From Paenibacillus vietnamensis (GTDB lineage Bacteria > Bacillota > Bacilli > Paenibacillales > Paenibacillaceae): DNA of 64,000 bases. Below are positions 1-8,362 of this stretch, piece by piece. Within the stretch, counting starts at the first letter, position 1. Each line of letters begins with the position of its first letter. Position numbers and translations under genes: made by a program. The stretch spans positions 62,001 to 126,000 of the forward strand of contig NZ_JAHMHW010000010.1 in the NCBI RefSeq assembly GCF_020169515.1, read 5' to 3'. The notes beneath the pieces are model-generated. The model saw only the letters and a list, made by a program, of their open reading frames with translations. It made no database searches and had not been told where the DNA came from.

Positions 1-800
1 GGCTGATTTTCCCGACCTCCGGAACGGGCACCCTCTTCGGCGCCCCGATCGGCTCGCTGGAAGCCCGCCGGCAAATCGGCTACTTGCCCGAGCTGTACCG
101 GTACCAGGAGTGGCTTACCGGCGAGGAAGTGCTGTGGCTGCACGCAAAGCTGTGCAAGCTCGATAAGTCCTATGCGCGCAAACGCATCGACAGCCTGCTG
201 ATGGATGTCGGCATCGGCAAGCGCGGGCGCGACCGGGTGAAGCAGTATTCCAAAGGCATGCAGCAGCGGCTTGGACTTGCTTGCGCTCTTTTGAACGATC
301 CGAAGCTGCTCTTCCTGGACGAGCCGACCTCCGCGATGGACCCGATCGGCCGGTACGAGGTGCGGGGCATGCTGCAGCAGCTGCGCGGGGCCGGCAAAAC
401 GATATTCCTTAACTCCCACTTGCTTGAGGATGTAGAGATGATATGCGACCGCGTCGCCTTGTTGAACAACGGCCGCATCCTGACTCAGGGCTCTGTCCGG
501 GATGTGCTGCTGGAAAAGTCGCGCTGGACGCTGCGTGTAGGCGGTATGCTGCCGGAGGATTTGGAAGAGCTGATCGAGACGACCGCTTTGCCGATCACCT
601 GCCCGGATCCAAATCCTGACGCGGCCGGCGCGGTCTGGATCGAAGTCGAGGCGGCGGAAGAGGAACAGCTCGGATGGCTGAATACGCTGATTATGGAACG
701 GGGCTTAACCTTGTACGAGGTGCAGCGCATGAAAAACCGGCTGGATGAATGGTTCATGCAGACCCTTTCGGGCTTGGACCAAAGGGGGGAACGCGAATGA
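1..800 (+). CDS. ABC transporter ATP-binding protein (5' end missing)
   Basis: ATPase subunit of an ABC exporter; it would hydrolyse ATP to drive the membrane protein encoded just downstream. The reading frame is open from base 3 to the TGA at 798-800, so the true start and the Walker A loop lie left of the window. What remains shows the Q-loop region (QIGYLPELYRYQEWLTGEE), the ABC signature YSKGMQQR, Walker B LLFLDEPTSAMD and the switch histidine in FLNSHLLEDVE. The C-terminal 90 residues resemble the accessory domain of CcmA/YhaQ-type ATPases. Its stop overlaps the permease ATG (ATGA at 797-800), so the two are translationally coupled. The substrate cannot be told from sequence. The ATG-like start at 84 is really an internal TTG leucine. 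Confidence 0.93.
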   Translation, partial: LIFPTSGTGTLFGAPIGSLEARRQIGYLPELYRYQEWLTGEEVLWLHAKLCKLDKSYARKRIDSLLMDVGIGKRGRDRVKQYSKGMQQRLGLACALLNDPKLLFLDEPTSAMDPIGRYEVRGMLQQLRGAGKTIFLNSHLLEDVEMICDRVALLNNGRILTQGSVRDVLLEKSRWTLRVGGMLPEDLEELIETTALPITCPDPNPDAAGAVWIEVEAAEEEQLGWLNTLIMERGLTLYEVQRMKNRLDEWFMQTLSGLDQRGERE

Positions 801-1681
801 GCACGATCATCATGATGACCTGGAAAGAAATGCTTCGCAAACGCGTCGTCCTGCTGACGCTGATTATGACGCTGATTTTTTTGCTCGCTTTCTGGTTTGT
901 GGCGAGGACCATCGGAATGGAGTTCACCAATGGCAATTTCGAGCCGGGCTCCATGGAGGAGCTGCTCAACGAGTTTATGCAAGGCGCCGTATCGCTGGTC
1001 GTCGGATTTTTCTTCGCTTCCTTCGTGATCGCCTTTCTCGCGATCTTCAGCTCCGTCTCCGTCATTGCGGGCGAAGCTGAACAAGGCGTGATGCAGGCGA
1101 TGATTCCGCGTCCGGTTACGCGTCAGCATTTTTACCTCGGCCGCTGGATCGGCTTCGTCAGTCTCGGCGTCGGTTATGCCCTCTTTCTGTACCTTGCGAT
1201 TTTAGGCGTGACCGAATACCATTCCGGCGTGCCGGGCAACTGGTGGTCACTCACAAAAGCGTTTCTGCTCTTCGCCTCCGTCGTCCCGCTGCTGGTCTCG
1301 CTTGCCATGCTCGGCTCCTGCTATATGTCCGCGATGGGCAATGGCGTGCTCATGACGATGCTGTTCGGTGCGGGCTGGCTTGGCGGCATGCTGAACAAAA
1401 TCACCAGCGCGGGAGCGTTCGGGAAAGCCGGGGAGACGTTGCACATGATCGCAGGCCTGCTCGATATGGTAATGCCCGCCGATGCGCTGCAGCGCCGCAT
1501 GCTTGCGGAGATGTTCTCGCTGCAGGACATGATGCCGTTTATCGATCTGGCAAAAGCCGATTCGCTCGGCCCGTTTGCCATCGCCAGCGTGCCGTCCGTT
1601 ACTTTTTTGCTTTATGCATTGGGTTACTTGCTGATCGCTTTGCTGCTAGGCGTTCGAGCATTCCGCAAAAAGGATCTTTGA
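797..1681 (+). CDS. ABC transporter permease, ABC-2 type
   Basis: Membrane subunit (294 residues) of the exporter started by the preceding ATPase. I chose the ATG at 797 because it overlaps the ATPase stop and follows AAAGGGGGGA; a longer reading from 749 lies inside the ATPase gene and is unlikely. About six hydrophobic helices are visible: residues near 17-36, a long one around the FFFASFVIAFLAIF stretch, then three more pairs to the C-terminus. The short stretch EAEQGVMQAMIPRPVTRQ after the second helix is the typical cytoplasmic loop of ABC-2/NatB-like permeases that contacts the ATPase. The protein ends in a basic tail (RAFRKKDL), consistent with a cytoplasmic C-terminus. Family assignment is good; the cargo is unknown. 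Confidence 0.88.
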   Translation: MSTIIMMTWKEMLRKRVVLLTLIMTLIFLLAFWFVARTIGMEFTNGNFEPGSMEELLNEFMQGAVSLVVGFFFASFVIAFLAIFSSVSVIAGEAEQGVMQAMIPRPVTRQHFYLGRWIGFVSLGVGYALFLYLAILGVTEYHSGVPGNWWSLTKAFLLFASVVPLLVSLAMLGSCYMSAMGNGVLMTMLFGAGWLGGMLNKITSAGAFGKAGETLHMIAGLLDMVMPADALQRRMLAEMFSLQDMMPFIDLAKADSLGPFAIASVPSVTFLLYALGYLLIALLLGVRAFRKKDL

Positions 1682-1690
1682 GTTCGCAGG

Positions 1691-1728
1691 AAATGGCGGT
1701 GTCGGGGAATACCCCCTGCCCGCCATTT
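1691..1728 (+). terminator. hairpin after the ABC exporter operon
   Basis: AAATGGCGG (1691-1699) pairs with CCGCCATTT (1720-1728), and an inner GGGG/CCCC pair strengthens the stem. It starts 9 bases after the permease stop. The T tract that follows is poor (TTTCTTGC), so termination may be weak. A second, T-less hairpin, CCGCTTAG/CTAAGCGG, sits at 1749-1769. Confidence 0.5.
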
Positions 1729-2219
1729 CTTGCTATTGGTCATAAACGCCGCTTAGAAGGACTAAGCGGAAAGTGTCGGCGGGTAACGGTCAGGAGAGGC
1801 GTTTAGGCCGGATGGCGGGTTTGTTTTCTTTAAAAGCATGACTTTAAAGCGCCGGGATGACCGTTAGAATGTGGAAATTGCACCCTATGTGCTCTTAGCG
1901 TCTTTTTTGTCCATCAGAGCGTAAACGGCTATTGCAGTCCTAGTCCTTTGGCGACGGCCATCCCCCTCTATACGACTGCTTCATAGCCAGACTGCACTTT
2001 GTACATCTGACGGCCTCTTTCACTAGCTTCGCTTCTGCCAGACTGCAGTTTATACAGCAGAATCAGCCTTTTAGCGCTCAAACCCATCAACTAGTCCGAA
2101 TTCTGCTGCACATGTGCATCACAGCTTGCCGACACCACTCTCATGTCAGGTTTCTGAGGTAAAAAGCGCAGCGGAACTTTACACGGTTCTGCCGGCGCTC
2201 CGACAAGCCAAAAAAAGTA
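1729..2219. repeat. non-coding gap with degenerate repeated words
   Basis: There is no convincing gene here. Two copies of a 20-base word beginning GCCAGACTGCA (1986-2005 and 2037-2056) differ at two positions. The second runs into CAGCAGAAT (2055-2063), which is the inverse complement of ATTCTGCTG at 2100-2108. This looks like a small dispersed intergenic repeat of the kind seen in Paenibacillus genomes; whether it is repeated elsewhere cannot be told from the window. Confidence 0.35.
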
Positions 2220-2243
2220 GGGGCTGTCTCCCGGGACAGCCCC
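2220..2243 (-). terminator. rho-independent terminator after the KinB-like kinase
   Basis: GGGGCTGTC (2220-2228) pairs perfectly with GACAGCCCC (2235-2243) around a 6-base loop. On the minus strand the stem is followed within two bases by a run of seven T; on the plus strand TGCTTTTTT follows, so it can act in both directions. Confidence 0.85.
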
Positions 2244-2258
2244 TGCTTTTTTGACCAA

Positions 2259-3512
2259 CTAATTTCCTGCAAGAGGAATATCAATGGTAAAGTTCGAGCC
2301 TCCGTACGGTTCGCTTTGCACGGATACCGCGCCGCCCAGCGCGCGTATGACTTGAAAGGAAAAGGTCAGCCCCAGGCCGGTACCGTTGGATTTGGTCGAG
2401 AAGTAAATGGTGCCCAGACGTTTCTGCTGCTCCCGGCTCATGCCGATCCCGTTATCCTTGATGCTCAGCCTGACATACCCGCCGTAGAGGGATACGCTTA
2501 ACGTGACTTTCCCGTCCGACACCTCCGAACAGGCTTCTATCGCATTTTTCACAAAATTCACGATGACCTGCTTCATCTCATCCGGATCGGCCATAATCCA
2601 TACCGGCTCCTGCGGCTTCGTGAGCTCGATCTGAACATTATGCATATTGCCGTACGGGAGCATAACATCGATTGTATTCTGGAGCAGGTGCAGAAGATCG
2701 ATGCGTATCTTTTGTTTGTCATGAGGTTTGCCGATGGCCAGGTAGTCGGAGATGACCACTTCCATCCGGTTCAGCTCCTCCAGACAAATGACGATATATT
2801 CGTCCATCTTATTCTTTGGCAAGGAGGCGCTTCTCATTAACTTTAAGAAGCCGCTGACTGCGGTAATCGGGTTACGCACTTCGTGAGCAAGCGAGGCGGC
2901 AACGTGGCCCATCGCTTCATTTTTTTCTTTTTCCGTATATCGAATAAACAATTCCTTGTCGGATACCGCTTTATCGAATAAGAAGGTGAGCATTCCAATA
3001 CCCGCCATATAAAAGAGAGGGATAACAACAAGATGGTCATATAAACTGCTTAGTACATAGGCTGGATCGAAAGAATAAATTATAAATCCCGATTGGAGCG
3101 AGAACATGACACCCGCCAGCAGCGATACCAGCCACTTCCGGTTCGCCCTCTTGTAAATAGGGGTAAACAATCGGGAAAGAATAAAGGTGCAGGTCAACAC
3201 GGAGATTCCGATCCATTTCCCCTCTCCGCCTATGTACAAACGGTATGCGATAAATTCGAGCAAAAGGATAATCCCCGTCTGAACGCCGCCGAAGATCATG
3301 CCAAAAAACATGATGATATGGCGGGCATCAAAGTAGTACCCCTCTTTTAAATCCAGAGAAAAAGTCATCGCCAGGAACAGAGACAGCATACACGCTACGG
3401 TAATAAAATTTTTACTGTAATTTTGTGTTTTGTCCCGGTAGTAGACGTTAAAGCCTACAAACGGCAACAGAACGAAAAGAAATTGCACCATAATTTCCTT
3501 TGCGATGTTCAC
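2259..3512 (-). CDS. membrane sensor histidine kinase, KinB/5TM-5TMR_LYT type
   Basis: Sensor kinase of 417 residues. Roughly residues 1-185 carry six hydrophobic helices in the arrangement of the 5TM-5TMR_LYT sensor of KinB-like kinases. The HisKA phosphoacceptor lies in AASLAHEVRNPITAVSGFL, the N box in FVKNAIEAC, and the ATP lid in IKDNGIGMS and STKSNGTGLGLTFSF. In Bacilli such kinases feed phosphate to the sporulation phosphorelay; that role is inferred here. No response regulator gene is adjacent, which fits an orphan kinase. The GTG start follows ACAGGAG with 7-base spacing. The gene is monocistronic, bounded by the terminator at 2220-2243. Confidence 0.87.
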   Translation of the reverse strand: MNIAKEIMVQFLFVLLPFVGFNVYYRDKTQNYSKNFITVACMLSLFLAMTFSLDLKEGYYFDARHIIMFFGMIFGGVQTGIILLLEFIAYRLYIGGEGKWIGISVLTCTFILSRLFTPIYKRANRKWLVSLLAGVMFSLQSGFIIYSFDPAYVLSSLYDHLVVIPLFYMAGIGMLTFLFDKAVSDKELFIRYTEKEKNEAMGHVAASLAHEVRNPITAVSGFLKLMRSASLPKNKMDEYIVICLEELNRMEVVISDYLAIGKPHDKQKIRIDLLHLLQNTIDVMLPYGNMHNVQIELTKPQEPVWIMADPDEMKQVIVNFVKNAIEACSEVSDGKVTLSVSLYGGYVRLSIKDNGIGMSREQQKRLGTIYFSTKSNGTGLGLTFSFQVIRALGGAVSVQSEPYGGSNFTIDIPLAGN

Positions 3513-3600
3513 ACGGATGCTCCTGTCGGCTAATGTTTGGAATCACATAATAAAGGATCGCTTTCAAGCCTTTGCTGCATTCCTCCGTCTGGCAGACCTC

Positions 3601-3641
3601 AAAATGAAAAGCCATCATAAGTTCATGATAGCTTTCATTTT
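3601..3641. repeat. long inverted repeat upstream of the kinase
   Basis: AAAATGAAAAGCCATCAT (3601-3618) pairs with ATGATAGCTTTCATTTT (3625-3641) around a 6-base loop, with a single irregularity. It lies 88 bases before the kinase GTG, between the small gene's terminator and the kinase. It could be an operator or a leader hairpin; it has no real U tract, so a terminator is less likely. Confidence 0.55.
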
Positions 3642-3740
3642 ACAGGAATATCAATACTGCTTTATTCTCATTTTTTATTATAATATTCTTATTACATTCT
3701 GTATTGTATTAAATATAAAATTATTAACTTCATACCTAAA

Positions 3741-3777
3741 GAAAAAAAACACCAACCCTCCTTCGCGAGAGTCGGTG
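3741..3777 (-). terminator. rho-independent terminator of the small membrane protein gene
   Basis: CACCAACCCTC (3750-3760) pairs with GAGAGTCGGTG (3767-3777) with G-T pairs. On the minus strand it is followed directly by eight T (3742-3749). It lies 10 bases after the stop at 3787. Confidence 0.85.
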
Positions 3778-3786
3778 CTTCCCCTG

Positions 3787-3975
3787 TTATTTGCGGCGGC
3801 TGCGGGCAATTCGGGAATAAATAATGAGCGCGGTGATCAGCATCGCGATAAAACCGATATTATCCGCCGGTCCCGGCTCCATTCCGAATACCATACATAA
3901 ATTCGTAACCAGACTCTTCACGAGCAGCGCCGACACGATCAGCAACAACGGGCGCATAAAATTATATTTTCTCAC
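3787..3975 (-). CDS. small two-helix membrane protein
   Basis: A 62-residue protein of unknown function. The frame is open further upstream, but the GTG at 3975 is preceded by GCAGGAGTG at about 10 bases, which is the only good ribosome binding site, so this start was chosen. Residues 8-25 (RPLLLIVSALLVKSLV) and 38-55 (IGFIAMLITALIIYS) are hydrophobic, and the C-terminus is strongly basic (RIARSRRK), suggesting a hairpin in the membrane with both ends inside. A good terminator follows. I do not recognise a family. Confidence 0.6.
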   Translation of the reverse strand: MRKYNFMRPLLLIVSALLVKSLVTNLCMVFGMEPGPADNIGFIAMLITALIIYSRIARSRRK

Positions 3976-4191
3976 CGTTTCTAACACTCCTGCCTGCAAG
4001 CAAAATCGGACTGGCCCCCCAGCAGCATCGATAACTGAAATCGCTTTAAAGAGAGCATCCCGGCTAGTATACCAGTTTCCGGCTTGATCGTCGAGTGGAC
4101 GTTTTGGGCGATTCATTCCGGCCCAAAACGGGTAAAGCTATTAATGTGAGCGAGGTTTCACTAATTCAATCAGAGGAAGGGATGGCGACAG

Positions 4192-4488
4192 ATGAGGACG
4201 ACAACTGAAAGGCATCATTCTAATGAGGAAGTTATGGAAACAGGCCGCTATGTTTGTGCGGAAGGGGAAACGATGGAGCTCAGGCAGGGCGAGAAATTCC
4301 CGATGTGTCCGCGAACGGGCGAGGAGACAACCTGGAGGACCGTCAATCATCAGCACCGGTCCGGCGAAAATGTAACCGCATCCGGAACCTACATGGACAC
4401 CGACGGGGAGAAGGTCGTGCTTAGAAGAGGCGACATTTTCCCCAACTGCTCGAAATCAGGTAAAGAAAAGACTTGGCAGCATGCTTGA
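4192..4488 (+). CDS. small protein with two YjzC-like repeats
   Basis: A 98-residue soluble protein made of two copies of a unit of about 35 residues: TGRYVCAEGETMELRQGEKFPMCPRTGEETTW and SGTYMDTDGEKVVLRRGDIF, followed by PNCSKSGKEKTW. The pattern 'xGxYxxxxGExxxLxxGxxFPxCxxxGxxxTW' resembles YjzC/YvzG-like small Bacillus proteins of unknown role; the single Cys per repeat could bind metal in a dimer. The ATG follows AGAGGAAGGG at a workable distance; an in-frame ATG at 4234 is an alternative. A terminator follows at 4505-4534. Confidence 0.7.
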   Translation: MRTTTERHHSNEEVMETGRYVCAEGETMELRQGEKFPMCPRTGEETTWRTVNHQHRSGENVTASGTYMDTDGEKVVLRRGDIFPNCSKSGKEKTWQHA

Positions 4489-4504
4489 CGATATGGCAAG
4501 GCAA

Positions 4505-4534
4505 AAACCGCTTGGCCCTAGGGCCAGGCGGTTT
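4505..4534. terminator. terminator between convergent genes
   Basis: AAACCGCTTGGCCC (4505-4518) pairs with GGGCCAGGCGGTTT (4521-4534), with one G-T pair and a 2-base tip. It lies 17 bases after the stop of the small YjzC-like gene. A second hairpin, CAGACA/TGTCTG (4567-4587) followed by TTTT on the plus strand, lies just before the convergent permease gene. Confidence 0.75.
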
Positions 4535-4593
4535 ATTCCGTATCGTTCAGCGGACTCATGGCCCGGCAGACACCATCATGATGTCTGTTTTCC

Positions 4594-5478
4594 CTATTCT
4601 TTGACCGAACCGAGAGTGATGCCGTGAATGAAGAAGCGCTGCAGGAACGGATAAATGACCAGCACGGGAATCATGGCGATAAAAATTTTGGCCGCGTTCA
4701 GCGTCTGGTTCGACAGCTCGCTTAGCTTCTTATATTCGTCCTCCGTCATGCTGGTCGTATCGATGACCACGACGAGCTGCTGAATATAGGTTTGCAGCGG
4801 GTATTTCTCGGCCGACGACATCAGCACGAGACCGTGGAAAAATTCGTTCCAGTGGTACACGATGCTGAACAGCGTGATCGTCGCGAGCACCGGAACGGCC
4901 AGCGGAATGAAGAGCCTCACGAGCATATACCATGGGCCCGCTCCGTCTACGAGCGCCGCCTCCTCCAGCTCCTTCGGCAGATTCCGGAAGAAGTTCACGA
5001 CGAGAATGACATGGAATACCTGCACGCCGCCCGACAGCACGAGCCCCCAGATCGTGTCCATCAAGCCGTAATTTTTCATGACCATATACCAAGGAATCAA
5101 GCCGCCGTTGAAGAGCATGCAGAAGACGAGCAGCCACATAAAGACGTTGCGCAGGCGAAAATCCCTCACGGACTTCGACAGCGGGTAAGCCATCAGCACC
5201 GTAACCGCGAAATTGATAATGGAGCCGAGCACCACCCGCTGCAAGGAAATGCCGAACGAATTAAAAAATTTCGAGTCGGTCATGATCGTTTGATACGAAT
5301 TCCAGTTGAAGCCGACCGGCCATAAACGAACGATTCCCGCGGCGGCGGCGGCCTTGTCGCTTAACGAGACGGCGAGCGTATACCAAATCGGCATGATGCA
5401 TACGAGCGCAATACCGATCAGAACGACGAACAGCAGGATATCAAACAGCTTGGAGCCGTACGATTGTTCCCTAACCAT
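4594..5478 (-). CDS. carbohydrate ABC transporter permease, YtcP/CUT1 type
   Basis: Second permease (294 residues) of a CUT1-type sugar importer. Six hydrophobic helices are visible, starting with FDILLFVVLIGIALVCIMPIW. The cytoplasmic ATPase-binding (EAA) loop reads EELEEAALVDGAGPWYMLVR. The C-terminus QRFFIHGITLGSVKE is the standard ending of YtcP/LplC proteins. It is the last gene of the cassette: the partner permease ends 36 bases upstream. As usual for this group no ATPase gene is present locally; a shared MsmX-type ATPase elsewhere would energise it. The substrate is probably an oligosaccharide or other glycan fragment, which is inference from family habits. Confidence 0.93.
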   Translation of the reverse strand: MVREQSYGSKLFDILLFVVLIGIALVCIMPIWYTLAVSLSDKAAAAAGIVRLWPVGFNWNSYQTIMTDSKFFNSFGISLQRVVLGSIINFAVTVLMAYPLSKSVRDFRLRNVFMWLLVFCMLFNGGLIPWYMVMKNYGLMDTIWGLVLSGGVQVFHVILVVNFFRNLPKELEEAALVDGAGPWYMLVRLFIPLAVPVLATITLFSIVYHWNEFFHGLVLMSSAEKYPLQTYIQQLVVVIDTTSMTEDEYKKLSELSNQTLNAAKIFIAMIPVLVIYPFLQRFFIHGITLGSVKE

Positions 5479-5514
5479 GATCCATGCTCCTTTCGATCAA
5501 GCGTAAAAGCTATT

Positions 5515-6405
5515 TTAAAAAATGCGGTAATTCGCGAACTTGGAGGCGAGCAGGTAGGAAACGACGATTAAAATAAAGCTGACCACCGATTTCAACAGTC
5601 CCATCGCCGTCGCCAGGCTGAACTGAAGGTTCAGAAGGCCCGCGCGGTATACCCACGTATCGATAATATCCCCGGTCGAATAGACGAGCGGATTGTATAA
5701 GTTGAAGATTTGATCGAAGCCCGCGTTGAGTACGTTCCCCAAGCTTAGGACGGCGAGCAGGACGATCGTCGTCGTAATGCCGGGAAGCGTGACGTGCCAC
5801 AAGCGCTTCATCCGCGTCGCCCCGTCGATCGCGGCCGCTTCGTACAGCGCCGGATTGATCGAAGTCAGCGCCGCCAAATATATGATCGTGTTAAAGCCGA
5901 ATTCCTTCCACACGTCGCTTCCTACGATAATATAAGGAAATAAGTCCGCCCTCGCGAAAAACAAGACGGGCTCGATGCCGAACGTTCCCAAGAGGGAGTT
6001 GACCGGACCTTGAAATGCAAACACGTCAAGCAAAATTCCCGACAAGATAACCCAGGACAAAAAATGCGGCAAATAAACGATCGTCTGCACCCAGCGCTTG
6101 ACGATCTGCATGCGCAGCTCGTTCAGCATCAGCGCGAAGACGAGAGGCACGATCAGGTTGCCGATGATTTTCAGCACCGCAATATAAATCGTATTCAATA
6201 GAACCGTCTTGCTGTCGGACAGCACAAACATGTATTCGAAGTTTTCCAAACCGATCCAGTCCGATTTCCAAATGCCCGCGCCAGGGTTAAAATCCTGAAA
6301 AGCCATCACAATGCCGCTCATCGGGACGATATTGATCAAGACTAGCCAAATCAAGCCGGGCAGAAGCATAAGGTAGTAGTGCTTCTCGAAGCTTCTGTTT
6401 CTCAT
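5515..6405 (-). CDS. carbohydrate ABC transporter permease, LplB type
   Basis: First permease (296 residues) of the CUT1 importer. The ATG at 6405 was chosen over the longer reading from 6450 because GTAGGAGTGGG lies 9 bases before it and the family starts at MRNRSFEKHYYLMLLPGLIW. Six helices are visible; the EAA loop reads PALYEAAAIDGATRMKRLWH; the C-terminus ANYRIF is the canonical LplB ending. It forms the membrane pore with the YtcP-like partner and receives substrate from the lipoprotein encoded just upstream. Confidence 0.93.
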   Translation of the reverse strand: MRNRSFEKHYYLMLLPGLIWLVLINIVPMSGIVMAFQDFNPGAGIWKSDWIGLENFEYMFVLSDSKTVLLNTIYIAVLKIIGNLIVPLVFALMLNELRMQIVKRWVQTIVYLPHFLSWVILSGILLDVFAFQGPVNSLLGTFGIEPVLFFARADLFPYIIVGSDVWKEFGFNTIIYLAALTSINPALYEAAAIDGATRMKRLWHVTLPGITTTIVLLAVLSLGNVLNAGFDQIFNLYNPLVYSTGDIIDTWVYRAGLLNLQFSLATAMGLLKSVVSFILIVVSYLLASKFANYRIF

Positions 6406-6481
6406 GATTAATCCCACTCCTACTCTGTAGAGTTGAGGCGGCGGAATCATGCATCCCGTTCCGCCGCCTCCTCCGATTGGC

Positions 6482-8203
6482 TTAGCCTTTCGTTTCCTCT
6501 TCGACCTCTTGCGTCACCTTATCTCCGCCCTGCTTCTTCCAATCCTCGACGAACTGATCGAAGGAGTCGACCGGTGCGGCGCCCATAATGATTTTCAGGA
6601 ACGTTTCGGTCTCCAGCTTCTCCAGGTTCGCCCAGCGGCTTTCCATCGTCTTGGTCTGGGAATAAACCAGGCTGTACACTTCGTTGCGCGGCTCCAGCAG
6701 CGGCGCGCCGCCGACGAAGATCGAGTACATGCGGCTCCAGATGCCGATATCTTCGGTATTCCAATATTGGATGTCATTGTTGTCAAACGGCTCAAGCTTC
6801 GCTTTGCCGATCTTCGTCGCATCGTCCGCCAGCAGCTTGTAGCCCGGAATGTCCAGGTCGGCCGCCGTCTTCGTTCCGGCCAACACTTCCTTAAGCGCGT
6901 TCAGCGAGTACTCGATTTCATCGACCGGCGCGTATACGATCCGTACCGGATAGTGGTTCAAGGAGACGCTTACGTCGAATTTCGCTTCGTCCCGAACGAG
7001 CAGGTTCATGAGTTTAAGAGCGGCTTCCGGATGCTCGTAGCCCTTGCGGACCGCAAGGAACTGCGTCGAAGGCGTCGCCATGTGCGGGCTGAATTCGCCG
7101 TTCTTGTCAAGCGGCAGCGCAAAGGACTGCCAGTTTGCTTTGGGGTCGTTCTTGACCGCGTCCGGCAGCGGCCAGTAGCCCATCCAGAACGGACCGAAGA
7201 AAATGCCCGATTTGCCGCTGACGACCGGCTCGGCCGCGTCCTTGCGAATGCTCAGCTCGCGGTCGATCGCGCCGCTGGCGTACATGTCCCGCAATTTGGC
7301 CAGCGCTTCCTTCACCTGCGGCTGAATGGAGCCGTACACCGGCTTGCCGTCCTCGCCTTTCAGCCAGAAGCCGGGATAGGCATTGAAAGCGGAGAAAATC
7401 GGATCCAGGCCGAAGGTGTTATTGCTCGAAGCCAGGAAGTTGGCGTACAGCTTGCCGCCTGCCTGCTGGCCGGTAATGCCGATAGTGTCCGCCTGCCCGT
7501 TGCCGTCCGGATCCTTCTCGACGAACGCTTTGGCCACCTTCTCCAGCTCTTCTACCGTCTTCGGCACTTCGAGGCCGAGCTTGTCGAGCCAATCCTTGCG
7601 GATCCACATCGTGTGAACGGCGTCGCCCCGCGCGGTTACGCTAGGGAGCGCCATCATCTTGCCGTCGAACGTGACCGCGTCAAGCGCGCGGCCTTCGGTT
7701 TTCTCGATAATGCCTTTGATGGCCGGAGACGCGTATTTCTCGAACGCTTCCGTCAAATCCTCCACCTGGCCGGCCTTCACCATCTGTCTAAGCTGCGCGT
7801 CGTTCACGATGACCAGGTCCGGCAGATCGTCGCTCGCGATCGACAGGTTGACCTTCTGGTCGTAGTCCTTGCCCGAAGCCGTCTGCCAAATGATTTTTGT
7901 ATCGATATTCAGCTGCTCTTTAATATGCCGCGTATACTGATTGTTCTCCGGCGTATCGCCCTGCGGCAAGCTTTTGTCCGTCGGATCGATTGCCTGTCCT
8001 ACGTTGATCGTAACCGGGGTCTCGTATTTGCCGAAAGGATCGGCCGTCTCCGCAGGCGCCGCAGTCTCGCCGTTCCCGGCAGCGGCGCCCGATCCCTCGT
8101 TTGCATTGCCGTTAGCAGGCGGCTGATTGCCGGAAGAGCACGCGGTCAATGTAATCAGGAGCGCAGCCGTCAATAAGGCCAAGCTATTTTTCGTCGCTTT
8201 CAT
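6482..8203 (-). CDS. extracellular solute-binding lipoprotein, LplA type
   Basis: Substrate-binding lipoprotein of the importer (573 residues). Residues 1-21 form a type II signal peptide with lipobox ITLTAC and Cys21 as the lipidated residue, followed by a low-complexity linker rich in G, N, A and E. The mature part has the family 1 solute-binding pattern, including the aromatic/Asp-rich FFGPFWMGYWPLPD and the calcium-loop-like DPDGNGQADT. It would sit on the outer face of the membrane and pass a glycan to the LplB/YtcP permeases. RBS AAAGGGGAGA precedes the ATG. The large antisense frame across this gene is a shadow caused by GC-rich codon use. Confidence 0.93.
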   Translation of the reverse strand: MKATKNSLALLTAALLITLTACSSGNQPPANGNANEGSGAAAGNGETAAPAETADPFGKYETPVTINVGQAIDPTDKSLPQGDTPENNQYTRHIKEQLNIDTKIIWQTASGKDYDQKVNLSIASDDLPDLVIVNDAQLRQMVKAGQVEDLTEAFEKYASPAIKGIIEKTEGRALDAVTFDGKMMALPSVTARGDAVHTMWIRKDWLDKLGLEVPKTVEELEKVAKAFVEKDPDGNGQADTIGITGQQAGGKLYANFLASSNNTFGLDPIFSAFNAYPGFWLKGEDGKPVYGSIQPQVKEALAKLRDMYASGAIDRELSIRKDAAEPVVSGKSGIFFGPFWMGYWPLPDAVKNDPKANWQSFALPLDKNGEFSPHMATPSTQFLAVRKGYEHPEAALKLMNLLVRDEAKFDVSVSLNHYPVRIVYAPVDEIEYSLNALKEVLAGTKTAADLDIPGYKLLADDATKIGKAKLEPFDNNDIQYWNTEDIGIWSRMYSIFVGGAPLLEPRNEVYSLVYSQTKTMESRWANLEKLETETFLKIIMGAAPVDSFDQFVEDWKKQGGDKVTQEVEEETKG

Positions 8204-8257
8204 CTTCTATCTCCCCTTTGATCGAATAAGTGAGCCACATGTATAGGATAGCATCAA

Positions 8258-8271
8258 TGAAAGCGTTCTTA
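8258..8271. promoter_or_regulatory. candidate cre (CcpA) box
   Basis: TGAAAGCGTTCTTA matches the Bacillus cre consensus TGWAANCGNTNWCA at all but one fixed position. It lies 55-68 bases upstream of the lipoprotein ATG, in the only sizeable gap of the sugar locus, where the promoter of the transporter genes should be. Catabolite repression of sugar uptake genes by CcpA is well established; the assignment here rests on the match alone. Confidence 0.5.
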
Positions 8272-8362
8272 CGTTAGAGCTGGCTCCAAGGAATGGGTAG
8301 AGCAGTGGCGCAAGTTTCTCCGCGCGGCTAGACGTCTCTCCCCCTTGGCGGCGGACGTTTGC

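Noticed and set aside
6449..8176. Long plus-strand open frame of 575 codons antisense to the lipoprotein gene
   Set aside because: It is the mirror of a GC-rich real gene, has an Arg/Leu/Val-rich composition without any family motif, and the minus-strand gene has a lipobox and a ribosome binding site.
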